The notes beneath the pieces were generated by a model. That model worked only from the letters and a program-made list of their open reading frames with translations. It made no database searches and was not told the origin of the DNA. This document shows, piece by piece, positions 8,617 through 16,256 of a stretch of 35,793 nt of DNA (positions are counted from its first letter, which is position 1; each line of letters opens with the position of its first letter). A program made the translations under genes and the position numbers. Source of the DNA: Alphaproteobacteria bacterium (GTDB lineage: Bacteria; Pseudomonadota; Alphaproteobacteria; Rs-D84); the NCBI GenBank assembly GCA_017650505.1, contig JAGCET010000030.1, positions 1 to 35,793 of the forward strand. Direction: 5' to 3'.

Positions 8617-8644
8617 ATTATAGACAAAAAAATTACAATGTCAA
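8617..8644 (-). promoter_or_regulatory. Consensus sigma70 promoter (TTGACA-16-TATAAT) for the lipoprotein gene
   Basis: Perfect TTGACA (8644-8639) and TATAAT (8622-8617) boxes are separated by 16 bp. The spacer has a T tract and ends in GTC directly before the -10. The promoters at 13726-13699 and 24597-24570 share this layout. Confidence 0.85.
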
Positions 8645-8666
8645 TAGCAAAAGCAAAAAATATATT

Positions 8667-8695
8667 TTGCAACAGATACCATTTTCTGGTATAAT
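8667..8695 (+). promoter_or_regulatory. Extended -10 promoter for the 8720 operon
   Basis: TTGCAA (8667-8672), a 17-bp spacer and TATAAT (8690-8695) are preceded by TGG, an extended -10. The predicted start is about 8702, leaving a leader of only ~18 nt. This argues for the ATG at 8720 rather than the in-frame TTG at 8705. Confidence 0.75.
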
Positions 8696-8719
8696 AGTCC
8701 CGATTTGATTACAGAGGGA

Positions 8720-9592
8720 ATGAAGTCTTTAACCGCAATCTTAGTCGCGACATTTTGTCTTGCGCCCGTGTTTTGTGCGAACGCGGCGGTCCAAAAGTGT
8801 TCAAAAACTAACCTGACGCGGTGTATGGATTCTGCATGTGCAATAAACGGCGGAATAAATCCGTCCGCCCGTTGTCAATATTGCGGCACATCAAACGCCG
8901 GCACCCCACCCGCACAAAAAGGCCTAAGCAATATTACCGCCGGTCAATCCACCAAATACGCAATATCGTCCAAAGATTTGGCCAAGGCCCCGTCCGACCC
9001 ATCAAAGCGATATAATTGGGCGGCAAACGAATGTGTAAAAAAATTACCGGATTGTACAACCGACGATGTGGCGGATGCGTACGACAAACTGATTGAACAA
9101 TCGTGCAAAGCCGCGGGTGTAACGATGCAAATTGCAAAACTTTCAACCGATGTAAACAAAAAACAGACAAAATCCAAATGCGAACCGATATTCACAACCT
9201 GCATGAATAAAAAGTGTGGCACAACGTTTGATTCCTGCGCGAACGATGCGGATCTGGACCGGTCTATTGCCGAATGTGCGGCCGATGCAAATGGTTGCGA
9301 TGATTATATCTCGGATTTTCGTAAAACATTCTCCGATGCGCGCGACCGCGCGATTGGAAATCGTGAAAACGTATTGAATGCTATTGCGGAAAAATACCAA
9401 AGTGCGCGCAAGGCGAAAACCGACGGCACATTGGAAAAATGTCGAAAAGGTACCGCATCAGAAACATGCATAAAAACGGTATGTGCAAACAATATGCGTG
9501 GCAAATGTGATGGCGCAGATGCCGCGGATGAACGGTCAATGGCAACCCAGTTATGTAAATTCTATGATACGGCATGCACGGTGTTAAAGTAA
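8720..9592 (+). CDS. Secreted cysteine-repeat protein (Cx6C family), 290 aa
   Basis: An exported protein of unknown function, and the smallest plus-strand member of the local cysteine-repeat family. The signal peptide is residues 1-22 (MKSLTAILVA...ANA). The core motif is C154-x6-C161-x4-C166-G-x5-C173 (CMNKKCGTTFDSC), followed by C186-x6-C193 (CAADANGC) and a helical segment of about 50 residues. Further Cys pairs lie at 105/112 and 250/255. The motif and the downstream ANGC pair recur at nearly the same numbering in the next gene, showing homology. AGAGGG sits right against the ATG, which is unusually close. It is the first gene of a tightly coupled operon: its stop is 1 nt from the next ATG. 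Disulfide bonding in the periplasm or outside is inference. Confidence 0.8.
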   Translation: MKSLTAILVATFCLAPVFCANAAVQKCSKTNLTRCMDSACAINGGINPSARCQYCGTSNAGTPPAQKGLSNITAGQSTKYAISSKDLAKAPSDPSKRYNWAANECVKKLPDCTTDDVADAYDKLIEQSCKAAGVTMQIAKLSTDVNKKQTKSKCEPIFTTCMNKKCGTTFDSCANDADLDRSIAECAADANGCDDYISDFRKTFSDARDRAIGNRENVLNAIAEKYQSARKAKTDGTLEKCRKGTASETCIKTVCANNMRGKCDGADAADERSMATQLCKFYDTACTVLK

Positions 9593-9593
9593 A

Positions 9594-11921
9594 ATGAAAC
9601 GAACGATCGGAATCTTTTATGTTTTGTTTATGACCATGGTCTGTGTGGCGGGTGCCAATGCCGCCCCGCGCACAGAAATGTTTGACGCGGCGTTAAGTGA
9701 AGTATCGGGGCCGCAAACAGACACTTCGACGGACGAACGTGCCGAACGCATACGTCGTCAACGCGCATTATTGGATGCCGCCGGGAATCAAACAAATTCG
9801 GCCGAAACCGGTGGTGCAAACACCGCATCTTCAAACGCATGCGACACTGCATTGCGCAAATGTATGTCGGAAAAATGCGGAGCCGATTTTACAAAATGCG
9901 CCACCGACAGCACCACAATTTGGAACGATAAAACAGAATCTTGCCGTCGCAAAACAAAATGCACCGGCCACGAATACGCGATTTTGGCGCCGGAAATATT
10001 GGCAGATCGCGACGCAAACGTCCGACTGTCATACTATAATTCGGTCATCAGTTGCGGAAATAAATATAACAATTGCATCTTTACCGAATGCGGAACAACG
10101 TTGGATAAATGCCTGGCCAAATCCGCCGGGGACAAGGCTGTATCGAAATGCGCATCCATCGCCAATGGTTGCAAAGAGCAAGATAGCGGACTTGCCGCGC
10201 GTGCGATGAGTGTATTTGGCGATTTACGTAAATTGGCAACGGCACGTGTTCAAAAAGATGAAAAAAGATTATACGAACTGCGCGATTTAATGCGGGACCA
10301 ATGCAACCGTTTGGGTGCAATATTTGACGAACGGACTTTGGATTGCGTGTACACGGTGAATTTCTTTGCGGGCGATGATGCCAAGACACCAAAAGCATCG
10401 AAAAAATTGTACGCCGGCGACAGTTTCCAATGCAACGCAAACTGGTTCGGCATTGACGTCACGACATTCAAAGAAAATGCATACCGTCTGACCCGTTCAC
10501 AAAAATCTGCATCAACGGCAATGTTGGGTGCCGGCATTGGTACGGCGGCGGGTTTGTTAACATCCGGCGCAATTGACCGCGCGTTAAACACACAAAAGGC
10601 CGAAAAAGCCGCCAAAGAAGAATGCAAATCTGACGCAACCAAGAAATGGAAAGGCGGCGAATGTGTCGATAAAACCGCAGAGGAAATAGAAAGAGATAAC
10701 AACCAAGGAAGAAACAATCGCCGTGGCGGCAATGACAACCATAACTGTGGCACCAAGGTATGGGACCCAGAAACAGAACAATGTGTCGATAAAAATGACG
10801 AAGTTGGTGATTTTGTACGACCAGATGCCAAAGGGACGAAACCCACAGAAACGGAGTTAAACGAAGAAAATGGCGAACAACGCTGTCGCGAATATTACAC
10901 AGACGAATATTGTGATGAATATTATGGTATAAATACTGCAAAATCAGTATCACCCACAAGTTCTTCAACTGGAGCGACAGAAAAGAAAGATGATATAGAC
11001 CCAAACACCAAAGATCCAGAAAAAGAATCATCAGTAGTGGATATTAACATAACACCATTAACCAGTGCCAACACCCCAATACAAGGCAGCCTAAGTTGCA
11101 AGTATAAAAACAAAGACACAAAAACAACTAAACAGGGCAATCTGTTGTTAAAAAAGATTCCTGGAAATACAGAATGCACCATTACTTCCAAAGTTCCAAC
11201 ATGCAGTCCTTTAAAGAAAACCGCAAAAGAACTTTCAAGCATGCAATCTGTCACAATGCAGTGTCAGAATGTCGACGACTGTCTTGCAAAATCTAATAAA
11301 TGGGAAAACAATCAATGTATAGGAAACAATGACTTTATACCTCTTTTTAAACTGCAAGTTGGTGCAACCGACAGCGAAATCCCCGCATCTCAACTGGCAA
11401 GGCATGAACTGGCCATCAAATGCGACAGTAATACAGGCACAGCAGAAATAAATAATTTCAATGTTATAAGCATAGCAAAAATGTTGCCAGGAACAAAATG
11501 CACTATTAGCGCCAAAAAGTGTAAGCCACAGACACATACCGTATCCGACCTGAAAAAAACAGCAGACAACAATCAAGAAGTAAAACTTGAATGCCCCGAA
11601 CTCACCGATTGTATGAAATTGGCTGCGTCTGTGGGGGGAGAATATAAAGGTTTCTGTATAGATGAAAACATAACAATTACTTGGGCAGAAGCATCAAAAA
11701 AATTCTTGGACAATTCAGGCGAACCGTTAATCATAGAAAATATTACATGTGGTCAACAAGTACTTAGCGCAACAAACAAAACTATTACCGCACGGTATAA
11801 CACAATGTGCAAAGTGTCTTTTGATGGGCTCAAGGTAGACTATGAATTATCTAAAATGAAAATGAATAGTTCGGTCAATATAGATACGTCAAATACATCA
11901 AAAAAAAAAATGAAAATATAG
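9594..11921 (+). CDS. Large secreted cysteine-repeat protein, N-terminal 775 aa before a frameshift
   Basis: Function unknown. The signal peptide is residues 1-24. Two copies of the family motif follow with identical spacing: C83-x6-C90-x4-C95-x6-C102 and C154-x6-C161-x4-C166-x6-C173, then C186/C193 as in the gene before. An FQCNANWFG motif (278-286) leads to a glycine-zipper segment (about 306-331), an arrangement also seen in the 13838 protein. From about 480 onward come two tandem ~100-residue beta-like domains (about 483-577 and 582-690), each with paired Cys and a closing DC...C unit, then part of a third. That half is more A/T-rich and Lys/Thr-rich than the front. There is no ribosome site, so translational coupling to 8720-9592 is likely. 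The frame ends at an A11 run; the real product probably continues to 12565. Confidence 0.8.
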   Translation: MKRTIGIFYVLFMTMVCVAGANAAPRTEMFDAALSEVSGPQTDTSTDERAERIRRQRALLDAAGNQTNSAETGGANTASSNACDTALRKCMSEKCGADFTKCATDSTTIWNDKTESCRRKTKCTGHEYAILAPEILADRDANVRLSYYNSVISCGNKYNNCIFTECGTTLDKCLAKSAGDKAVSKCASIANGCKEQDSGLAARAMSVFGDLRKLATARVQKDEKRLYELRDLMRDQCNRLGAIFDERTLDCVYTVNFFAGDDAKTPKASKKLYAGDSFQCNANWFGIDVTTFKENAYRLTRSQKSASTAMLGAGIGTAAGLLTSGAIDRALNTQKAEKAAKEECKSDATKKWKGGECVDKTAEEIERDNNQGRNNRRGGNDNHNCGTKVWDPETEQCVDKNDEVGDFVRPDAKGTKPTETELNEENGEQRCREYYTDEYCDEYYGINTAKSVSPTSSSTGATEKKDDIDPNTKDPEKESSVVDINITPLTSANTPIQGSLSCKYKNKDTKTTKQGNLLLKKIPGNTECTITSKVPTCSPLKKTAKELSSMQSVTMQCQNVDDCLAKSNKWENNQCIGNNDFIPLFKLQVGATDSEIPASQLARHELAIKCDSNTGTAEINNFNVISIAKMLPGTKCTISAKKCKPQTHTVSDLKKTADNNQEVKLECPELTDCMKLAASVGGEYKGFCIDENITITWAEASKKFLDNSGEPLIIENITCGQQVLSATNKTITARYNTMCKVSFDGLKVDYELSKMKMNSSVNIDTSNTSKKKMKI
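11900..11910 (+). other. A11 homopolymer: likely frameshift or slippage site
   Basis: Eleven consecutive A residues end an open frame of 768 codons, which stops 11 bases later (TAG 11919-11921). The adjacent -1 frame is open from before the run to 12565, with typical coding content. Reading through needs one net -1 shift. Programmed slippage, an indel in the organism and an assembly error are all possible. Confidence 0.8.
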
Positions 11922-12565
11922 TCGGTACGAATACAACAACAACGACTACTTATTCGACCGCATCTAAATCCAGTTCAGGTAAATGTAATTTAAATTTTGA
12001 ATCTTTGGCAAAAAACATTGTTATAAATCAACCAATCAGTTTGGCAAATTGTGATCAAAATACCGCGGAATTTATAAAAGGTAAAAAAGTACTGTACGAC
12101 ACCTGCCGACTTAACAATTCGACACCTGTACTTCTGAAAGATGGCGTAACCGTTGGCGAATACGAGGTTGATCCGTTTATAGAAAACAACAATTTTATAT
12201 GTAAAAAAAGAAGCGGAACAAAACAAAATGAAACAGGATGGCATACGTTTAAAGATGTAAACGATAAGGTCTACCCCGTTGATAAATGGAAACCGGAAAC
12301 CAATCCACAAAGCTGCGATAATATATGCAACAAAATCGAAAAATATACTGAAATTGTAGATCAAAACAAAAATGAAATTGAAGGTCGACCATTTCCTGGC
12401 GCTAAAGAAGACAGACAGTGTATTGCCGCATGTGCACAAAAAGCCGAAGAAGCCTGCAAAGGTTTGATTGATTCGCCATGGGGTAATCGCACAATCACAA
12501 GTACCACGGCAATATACAGGATGGATAAAAACAATGTCCTAAGGTACGGTTGCAAATACCAATAA
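11909..12565 (+). CDS. C-terminal part of the large cysteine-repeat protein, in the -1 frame
   Basis: This is the continuation of the gene at 9594, about 218 codons in the -1 frame. It starts with a low-complexity Thr/Ser linker (NENIVGTNTTTTTTYSTASK), goes on with Cys-bearing domain sequence, and ends in a Cys-rich helical patch (CDNICNK; CIAACAQKAEEAC) typical of the family. An internal ATG exists at 12005 (MAKNIV), but coding sequence extends about 95 bases upstream of it and there is no ribosome site, so an independent gene is unlikely. It ends 6 bp from the stop of the convergent minus-strand gene. Whether the two parts make one polypeptide of about 990 aa depends on the A11 run. Confidence 0.7.
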   Translation, partial: NENIVGTNTTTTTTYSTASKSSSGKCNLNFESLAKNIVINQPISLANCDQNTAEFIKGKKVLYDTCRLNNSTPVLLKDGVTVGEYEVDPFIENNNFICKKRSGTKQNETGWHTFKDVNDKVYPVDKWKPETNPQSCDNICNKIEKYTEIVDQNKNEIEGRPFPGAKEDRQCIAACAQKAEEACKGLIDSPWGNRTITSTTAIYRMDKNNVLRYGCKYQ

Positions 12566-12571
12566 TTTGCA

Positions 12572-13690
12572 CTAATCGTTGCCACTAACCGCTTTCACTA
12601 AATCATCGCGCGATTGGACAACCGCGATTCCTTTGGCACGCCACTTTGGTGCCAATTTTTCAAAATCCATTATATTACATTCGGCCAAAAACAGAACCGG
12701 CTTTTTATCTGTGTCTTTGCACGCATCCAACAACGCAACAATTGGCGAAGGCTTTTGTTTGCCCGACGCGAACCAATCAAGTTCGTCCGCAACCCAAAAA
12801 TCCGCATCATCGTGCAACGCAATTACTGCGGCATCTGAAACAACCAAATCACCATCTGCCTTTGCATTTAATCCAGAACCTTTTACAAGTTCGCATATTT
12901 GTTCCATTGTGTTAGTTGTTGGCCGGGATTTTTCATTATTGTCGGCCGGCTCAGAATCTTCCGCATCATCGTCGCCGTCATCACCAAAATTTATTTCTGA
13001 AAACACCGGAACATCGGAAAATTGCGGTTCTGAATTTGTTGCCGGTACATCAAAATCTTCGGGGATTGGGAACAAAGTGTCCGACGCATCTGTACCCGTA
13101 TTGACATCGGATGCCACGGCATTTGGTGCAATCGCCGACGCAACCGTATTATCCGTTCGCGTGTCCATAATCGGCACAAAATCATTGGTTGGCGCATTTG
13201 ACGCGACCACCGGGGCCGGCGAAACATTTTCGCCACCACTCATTGGCATTCTGTTAAAAACCGATCTTTGCCGCACACCATAATTTCTGTGTGCCCGCAA
13301 AAAACTTTCGCGCATTTCCGGCGGAACGGCGTGCGATAATTCCGGCAACGATTCTTGTTCCACAACCAATGGTTTTGGGGCAACTTCTGTTTTTTTTGCC
13401 GGCAGGGTAAAACAATTTGGCATTGGGAGTTTGACCGGTGTTTCGCCCTTGCGCACGGTTAAAACAGTTGTTGCAATATAAAGTGGCACCGCCGCCAAAA
13501 TCAAAATTCCAAAAACAAAACCCGCAAAACCATGTAATTCCACATGCGCAAGGCGCACCAAATCTGCCCACGAAAACAGATTAAAATTAAACAATCCGCG
13601 CAGAACCGCCCACACCACAAACACATAGGCCACCGTCCACCAAAATGGACGCCCAAATTTAGTAAAAAATTCTTTCGCATTTGTTGCCAT
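12572..13690 (-). CDS. Two-helix membrane protein with acidic linker and C-terminal domain, unknown function
   Basis: A 372-aa protein I cannot assign. The ATG at 13690 is chosen; an in-frame TTG two codons earlier is less likely. Two transmembrane helices (about 14-34 and 54-76) lie at the N-terminus and form a probable inner-membrane hairpin. A Pro/Ala/Asn-rich linker follows with an acidic stretch (FGDDGDDDAEDSEPAD, about 233-248). The C-terminal 110 residues look like a compact cytoplasmic alpha/beta domain (LVVSDAAVIALHDDADFWVADELDW; KPVLFLAECNIMDFEKL). There is no Shine-Dalgarno. A perfect TTGACA-16-TATAAT promoter puts the transcription start about 2 nt from the ATG, so the mRNA is probably leaderless. 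It sits inside the cysteine-repeat cluster on the opposite strand. A link to that system is possible but unproven. Confidence 0.75.
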   Translation of the reverse strand: MATNAKEFFTKFGRPFWWTVAYVFVVWAVLRGLFNFNLFSWADLVRLAHVELHGFAGFVFGILILAAVPLYIATTVLTVRKGETPVKLPMPNCFTLPAKKTEVAPKPLVVEQESLPELSHAVPPEMRESFLRAHRNYGVRQRSVFNRMPMSGGENVSPAPVVASNAPTNDFVPIMDTRTDNTVASAIAPNAVASDVNTGTDASDTLFPIPEDFDVPATNSEPQFSDVPVFSEINFGDDGDDDAEDSEPADNNEKSRPTTNTMEQICELVKGSGLNAKADGDLVVSDAAVIALHDDADFWVADELDWFASGKQKPSPIVALLDACKDTDKKPVLFLAECNIMDFEKLAPKWRAKGIAVVQSRDDLVKAVSGND

Positions 13691-13698
13691 CGACAATT

Positions 13699-13726
13699 AT
13701 TATAGACATTTTTTACAATCTGTCAA
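13699..13726 (-). promoter_or_regulatory. Consensus promoter giving a leaderless transcript
   Basis: TTGACA (13726-13721), a 16-bp spacer ending TGTC and TATAAT (13704-13699) lie only 8 bp from the ATG at 13690. Initiation at the usual distance falls almost on the start codon. Confidence 0.8.
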
Positions 13727-13801
13727 TATATTTATATAATTATCTATATGGAAAAATTTTATAAAAAAGTATAAAAAAAACTTTTTTATATGCCTTTTGT
13801 G

Positions 13802-13810
13802 TGGTATAAT
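13802..13810 (+). promoter_or_regulatory. Extended -10 promoter for the 13838 gene
   Basis: TGTGG runs into a perfect TATAAT (13805-13810). The -35 region is only a T run (about 13781-13787), which is also the right arm of an A/T-only inverted repeat (13761-13770 with 13780-13789). The extended -10 probably compensates. Confidence 0.6.
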
Positions 13811-13837
13811 GCAGGGTATAAACAGAGGGAGTATTTT

Positions 13838-16123
13838 ATGCAAAAATTGCTGTATAGTTTAACGAATGGCGCGGTTTGCCTGGCGTTAGTATTGGTTTCT
13901 GGGGCTTCTTTTGGTGATGCGCGCACCGCCCCTGCAACGCGTGGTCGCGGCACAGTGGCAACGGCACGTATGCCATCTATTCCGGTTTTGCCGGTCAGTG
14001 CCACGGGTAATATGACCGTCCCCAGCAGCGAGATAAATCCGACACCAACCCCCAATCCGAATCCTAACCCTAACCCGAACCCCAATCCAAATCCGAATCC
14101 AAATCCAAATCCGGACCCAGAGCCCGATACTCCGGTTGATCCTGGATGCCCGGATGGCGGTGTTGCGAATTCTTCATATACGGTTGAAAACTGTATGAAT
14201 GATGTTTTAGGATGCGTTAATGGTGGCGCATTACCGAATGGTATAAATTCTCTGTTCAACGAAGATTTGCGTAATTCGATTGTAAACGGTATGGGGCTTT
14301 GTTTGACCCAGGTTGAACATTGTGTGTCTACTGTGCGTCGTAATTGCCAAAATGTTTATGCATCTACATCCGACGTGTGGCTTGATTTCAACGCACGTAA
14401 GGTGCAACCGGAATATTACCGTTTTGTGTTGGCCCAAACAGGCCTGACCCCGACCCAGGCAGAAAATACTTGTCTGTTGTTGGATCGCAATACGTACGGT
14501 GCGGCGTTCAATGCGGTGTCTACATCGAACAACGTGACATCTGAATATGCGCAACAGGTCGGTGCGTACAACAGCCAAATGAATAATTCATTATCCAAGG
14601 CGAACCCATTGGGGCCCCAGGTTAATCGGACCGGTATCGATGGCAATCGTGGGTACTATGCACGTTGGGATGCTGAAAATGCCCAATGTCTGTTGCGTGT
14701 CGCGGCATACAACAAAGACACACCAATTAAAAACAGTTGGTTATTTGGCGCAATCGGTGATGAAAGCCTCGCCGAAGTATGGCAGGCCACCGGTTCAACA
14801 TTCACATGCAACAAAGATTTGTTTGGATTCTCGCTTATGAACGACACCAAAACAGCCGCGGTTGTTGGTATTGGTGGCGGAACCTTGCTTGGGGCGGGAA
14901 TTGGTGCCGCAGTGGGCCATGGCGATCGTAAATTCGATTGCAGCAACGCATCTATGCGCGACAACCTGTTGAAAAAGATTCAAGACGGCCAAAAGGTTGG
15001 TTATTTAAACAAATACCTTGATACTCAAATGACAAGTACGGACAAAACAATGTCGATTGGTCTATGCAACGAAATTATCGAACTTTATGACCTGTGGCAA
15101 ATGGGTAAAGGCGCGGTAAATGATTGCGAAAGCAAGACGAATATTCTTGTCGAACTTAAGGCCGATTTTAGCATTGAAAAATTGCAACAACAATGCGACA
15201 ACCTGTGTATGACCGAAGAACAGTTTAACAAACTTATTGCGGCCATGCAGGCACCACTGAAAGAATTCTTGGAACAACAATCTGCAAGGGTAAAAGACGC
15301 GATGGAATATTGCACCTTTGTTGAATTGAACAAGGCACGTCGTGATGGTACCGGTGTGTACTGCAAAGGAACCGGAAACAACTGTATACCAAAGGCCGAA
15401 TTTGAGGCCGAACTTGCCGAACTTGGACGCATATTCAATTCACTGGATATATTGGAAGGCGAAAAATCCAATCGTTTGAAAACAACGCTGGCGGGCGCGG
15501 GTATTGGCGCGGCGGCGGGCGGTACCGCAACGGCAATTACCGCATTTGTTGAACGCAACAATATTAACTGTCGCGTGGCGGACGGATTGGCCAAGGTCGC
15601 ATTTGGAAAATCGTACACAATCGATCGTCTGCGTGACTTCTATGTCAAATGGGCATTGAATTTACCGGCAACATTGGCACCAACTGCGGTTGTCACGAAT
15701 TGTGATAATTGGCAATTGACATGCGCATTGTTCACGGATTTGGATGAATGTCGTGCGGCCCAATTCAATTATCGCCCGGGCAATTTGTCCAGTACGACGT
15801 TGATTCAAAATGCCTGTACACCATCGGGCAGTGCATGTATCGCGAACCTTGGGGTGGCGCAATCGAATGGCGAATGCCTTATGACGCCGGTTGTACCCGA
15901 CACGCCAATACCATCAGTTTCCGATTGCAGCGAATGGATTGACGCGTGCAAACCGATAACCAACGCAAACGAGTGTAATTCGGCCAAGGTTATATACACG
16001 CCACGGTCTATGCAGGTTTCAAATGCGTGCAAATATCAAACGGCAATAAACGAATGTCGTCCAAGTTTGCAAAAGGCGCGGCAGTATCTGGACGTGAATA
16101 CATGTCCGATACGACTTGAATAG
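13838..16123 (+). CDS. Secreted cysteine-repeat protein with Asn-Pro linker and two glycine zippers, 761 aa
   Basis: Function unknown. The ATG at 13838 has GAGGGAG upstream and begins a signal peptide (MQKLLYSLTN...GASFG). A basic Ala/Arg region, then (Asn-Pro)10 (residues 73-92), form a rigid linker. Cx6C pairs follow (C119/C126, C155/C162). F322-T-C-N-K-D-L-F-G leads to glycine zipper 1 (about 338-362), as in the 9594 protein. Glycine zipper 2 lies at about 549-569. The C-terminus has two tandem copies of C-x2-W-x3-C-x8-C (C622/C629/C638 and C697/C704/C713) with similar following residues. The transcript has its own promoter and ends at a strong terminator. The zippers suggest membrane insertion or oligomerisation; that is inference. 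Confidence 0.8.
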   Translation: MQKLLYSLTNGAVCLALVLVSGASFGDARTAPATRGRGTVATARMPSIPVLPVSATGNMTVPSSEINPTPTPNPNPNPNPNPNPNPNPNPNPDPEPDTPVDPGCPDGGVANSSYTVENCMNDVLGCVNGGALPNGINSLFNEDLRNSIVNGMGLCLTQVEHCVSTVRRNCQNVYASTSDVWLDFNARKVQPEYYRFVLAQTGLTPTQAENTCLLLDRNTYGAAFNAVSTSNNVTSEYAQQVGAYNSQMNNSLSKANPLGPQVNRTGIDGNRGYYARWDAENAQCLLRVAAYNKDTPIKNSWLFGAIGDESLAEVWQATGSTFTCNKDLFGFSLMNDTKTAAVVGIGGGTLLGAGIGAAVGHGDRKFDCSNASMRDNLLKKIQDGQKVGYLNKYLDTQMTSTDKTMSIGLCNEIIELYDLWQMGKGAVNDCESKTNILVELKADFSIEKLQQQCDNLCMTEEQFNKLIAAMQAPLKEFLEQQSARVKDAMEYCTFVELNKARRDGTGVYCKGTGNNCIPKAEFEAELAELGRIFNSLDILEGEKSNRLKTTLAGAGIGAAAGGTATAITAFVERNNINCRVADGLAKVAFGKSYTIDRLRDFYVKWALNLPATLAPTAVVTNCDNWQLTCALFTDLDECRAAQFNYRPGNLSSTTLIQNACTPSGSACIANLGVAQSNGECLMTPVVPDTPIPSVSDCSEWIDACKPITNANECNSAKVIYTPRSMQVSNACKYQTAINECRPSLQKARQYLDVNTCPIRLE
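14054..14113 (+). repeat. Hexanucleotide repeat encoding (Asn-Pro)10
   Basis: Ten tandem AAY-CCN codon pairs, varying mainly at third positions. The variation shows selection on the peptide rather than recent slippage. It joins the signal-peptide-proximal region to the Cys-rich body of the protein. Confidence 0.9.
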
Positions 16124-16150
16124 GAAAGTTTTTTCATTGTGTATCCTCCT

Positions 16151-16178
16151 CTGCCCGGTTTCCCACGGGCAGTTTTTT
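16151..16178 (+). terminator. Rho-independent terminator after the 13838 gene
   Basis: CTGCCCG (16151-16157) pairs with CGGGCAG (16166-16172) across an 8-nt loop, followed by six T residues. Confidence 0.9.
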
Positions 16179-16202
16179 ATTGCGCATTTGCATTTTTATT
16201 TC

Positions 16203-16231
16203 TTGTTCGTGGTGGCAAATTGTGATAAAAT
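16203..16231 (+). promoter_or_regulatory. Putative promoter for the 16257 gene
   Basis: TTGTTC (16203-16208), a 17-bp spacer ending TGA (extended -10) and TAAAAT (16226-16231). It lies between the preceding terminator and the GGGAGAG ribosome site. Confidence 0.5.
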
Positions 16232-16256
16232 AAAAAAGATAATAGGGAGAGTTTCA

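Noticed and set aside
12005..12565. Independent gene starting at the ATG at 12005
   Set aside because: Coding sequence in the same frame extends upstream to the A11 run, and there is no ribosome site or promoter, so it is treated as the frameshifted end of the 9594 gene.
14054..14113. CRISPR-like or microsatellite repeat
   Set aside because: The unit is 6 bp, in frame, and varies at third codon positions; it encodes an Asn-Pro linker.
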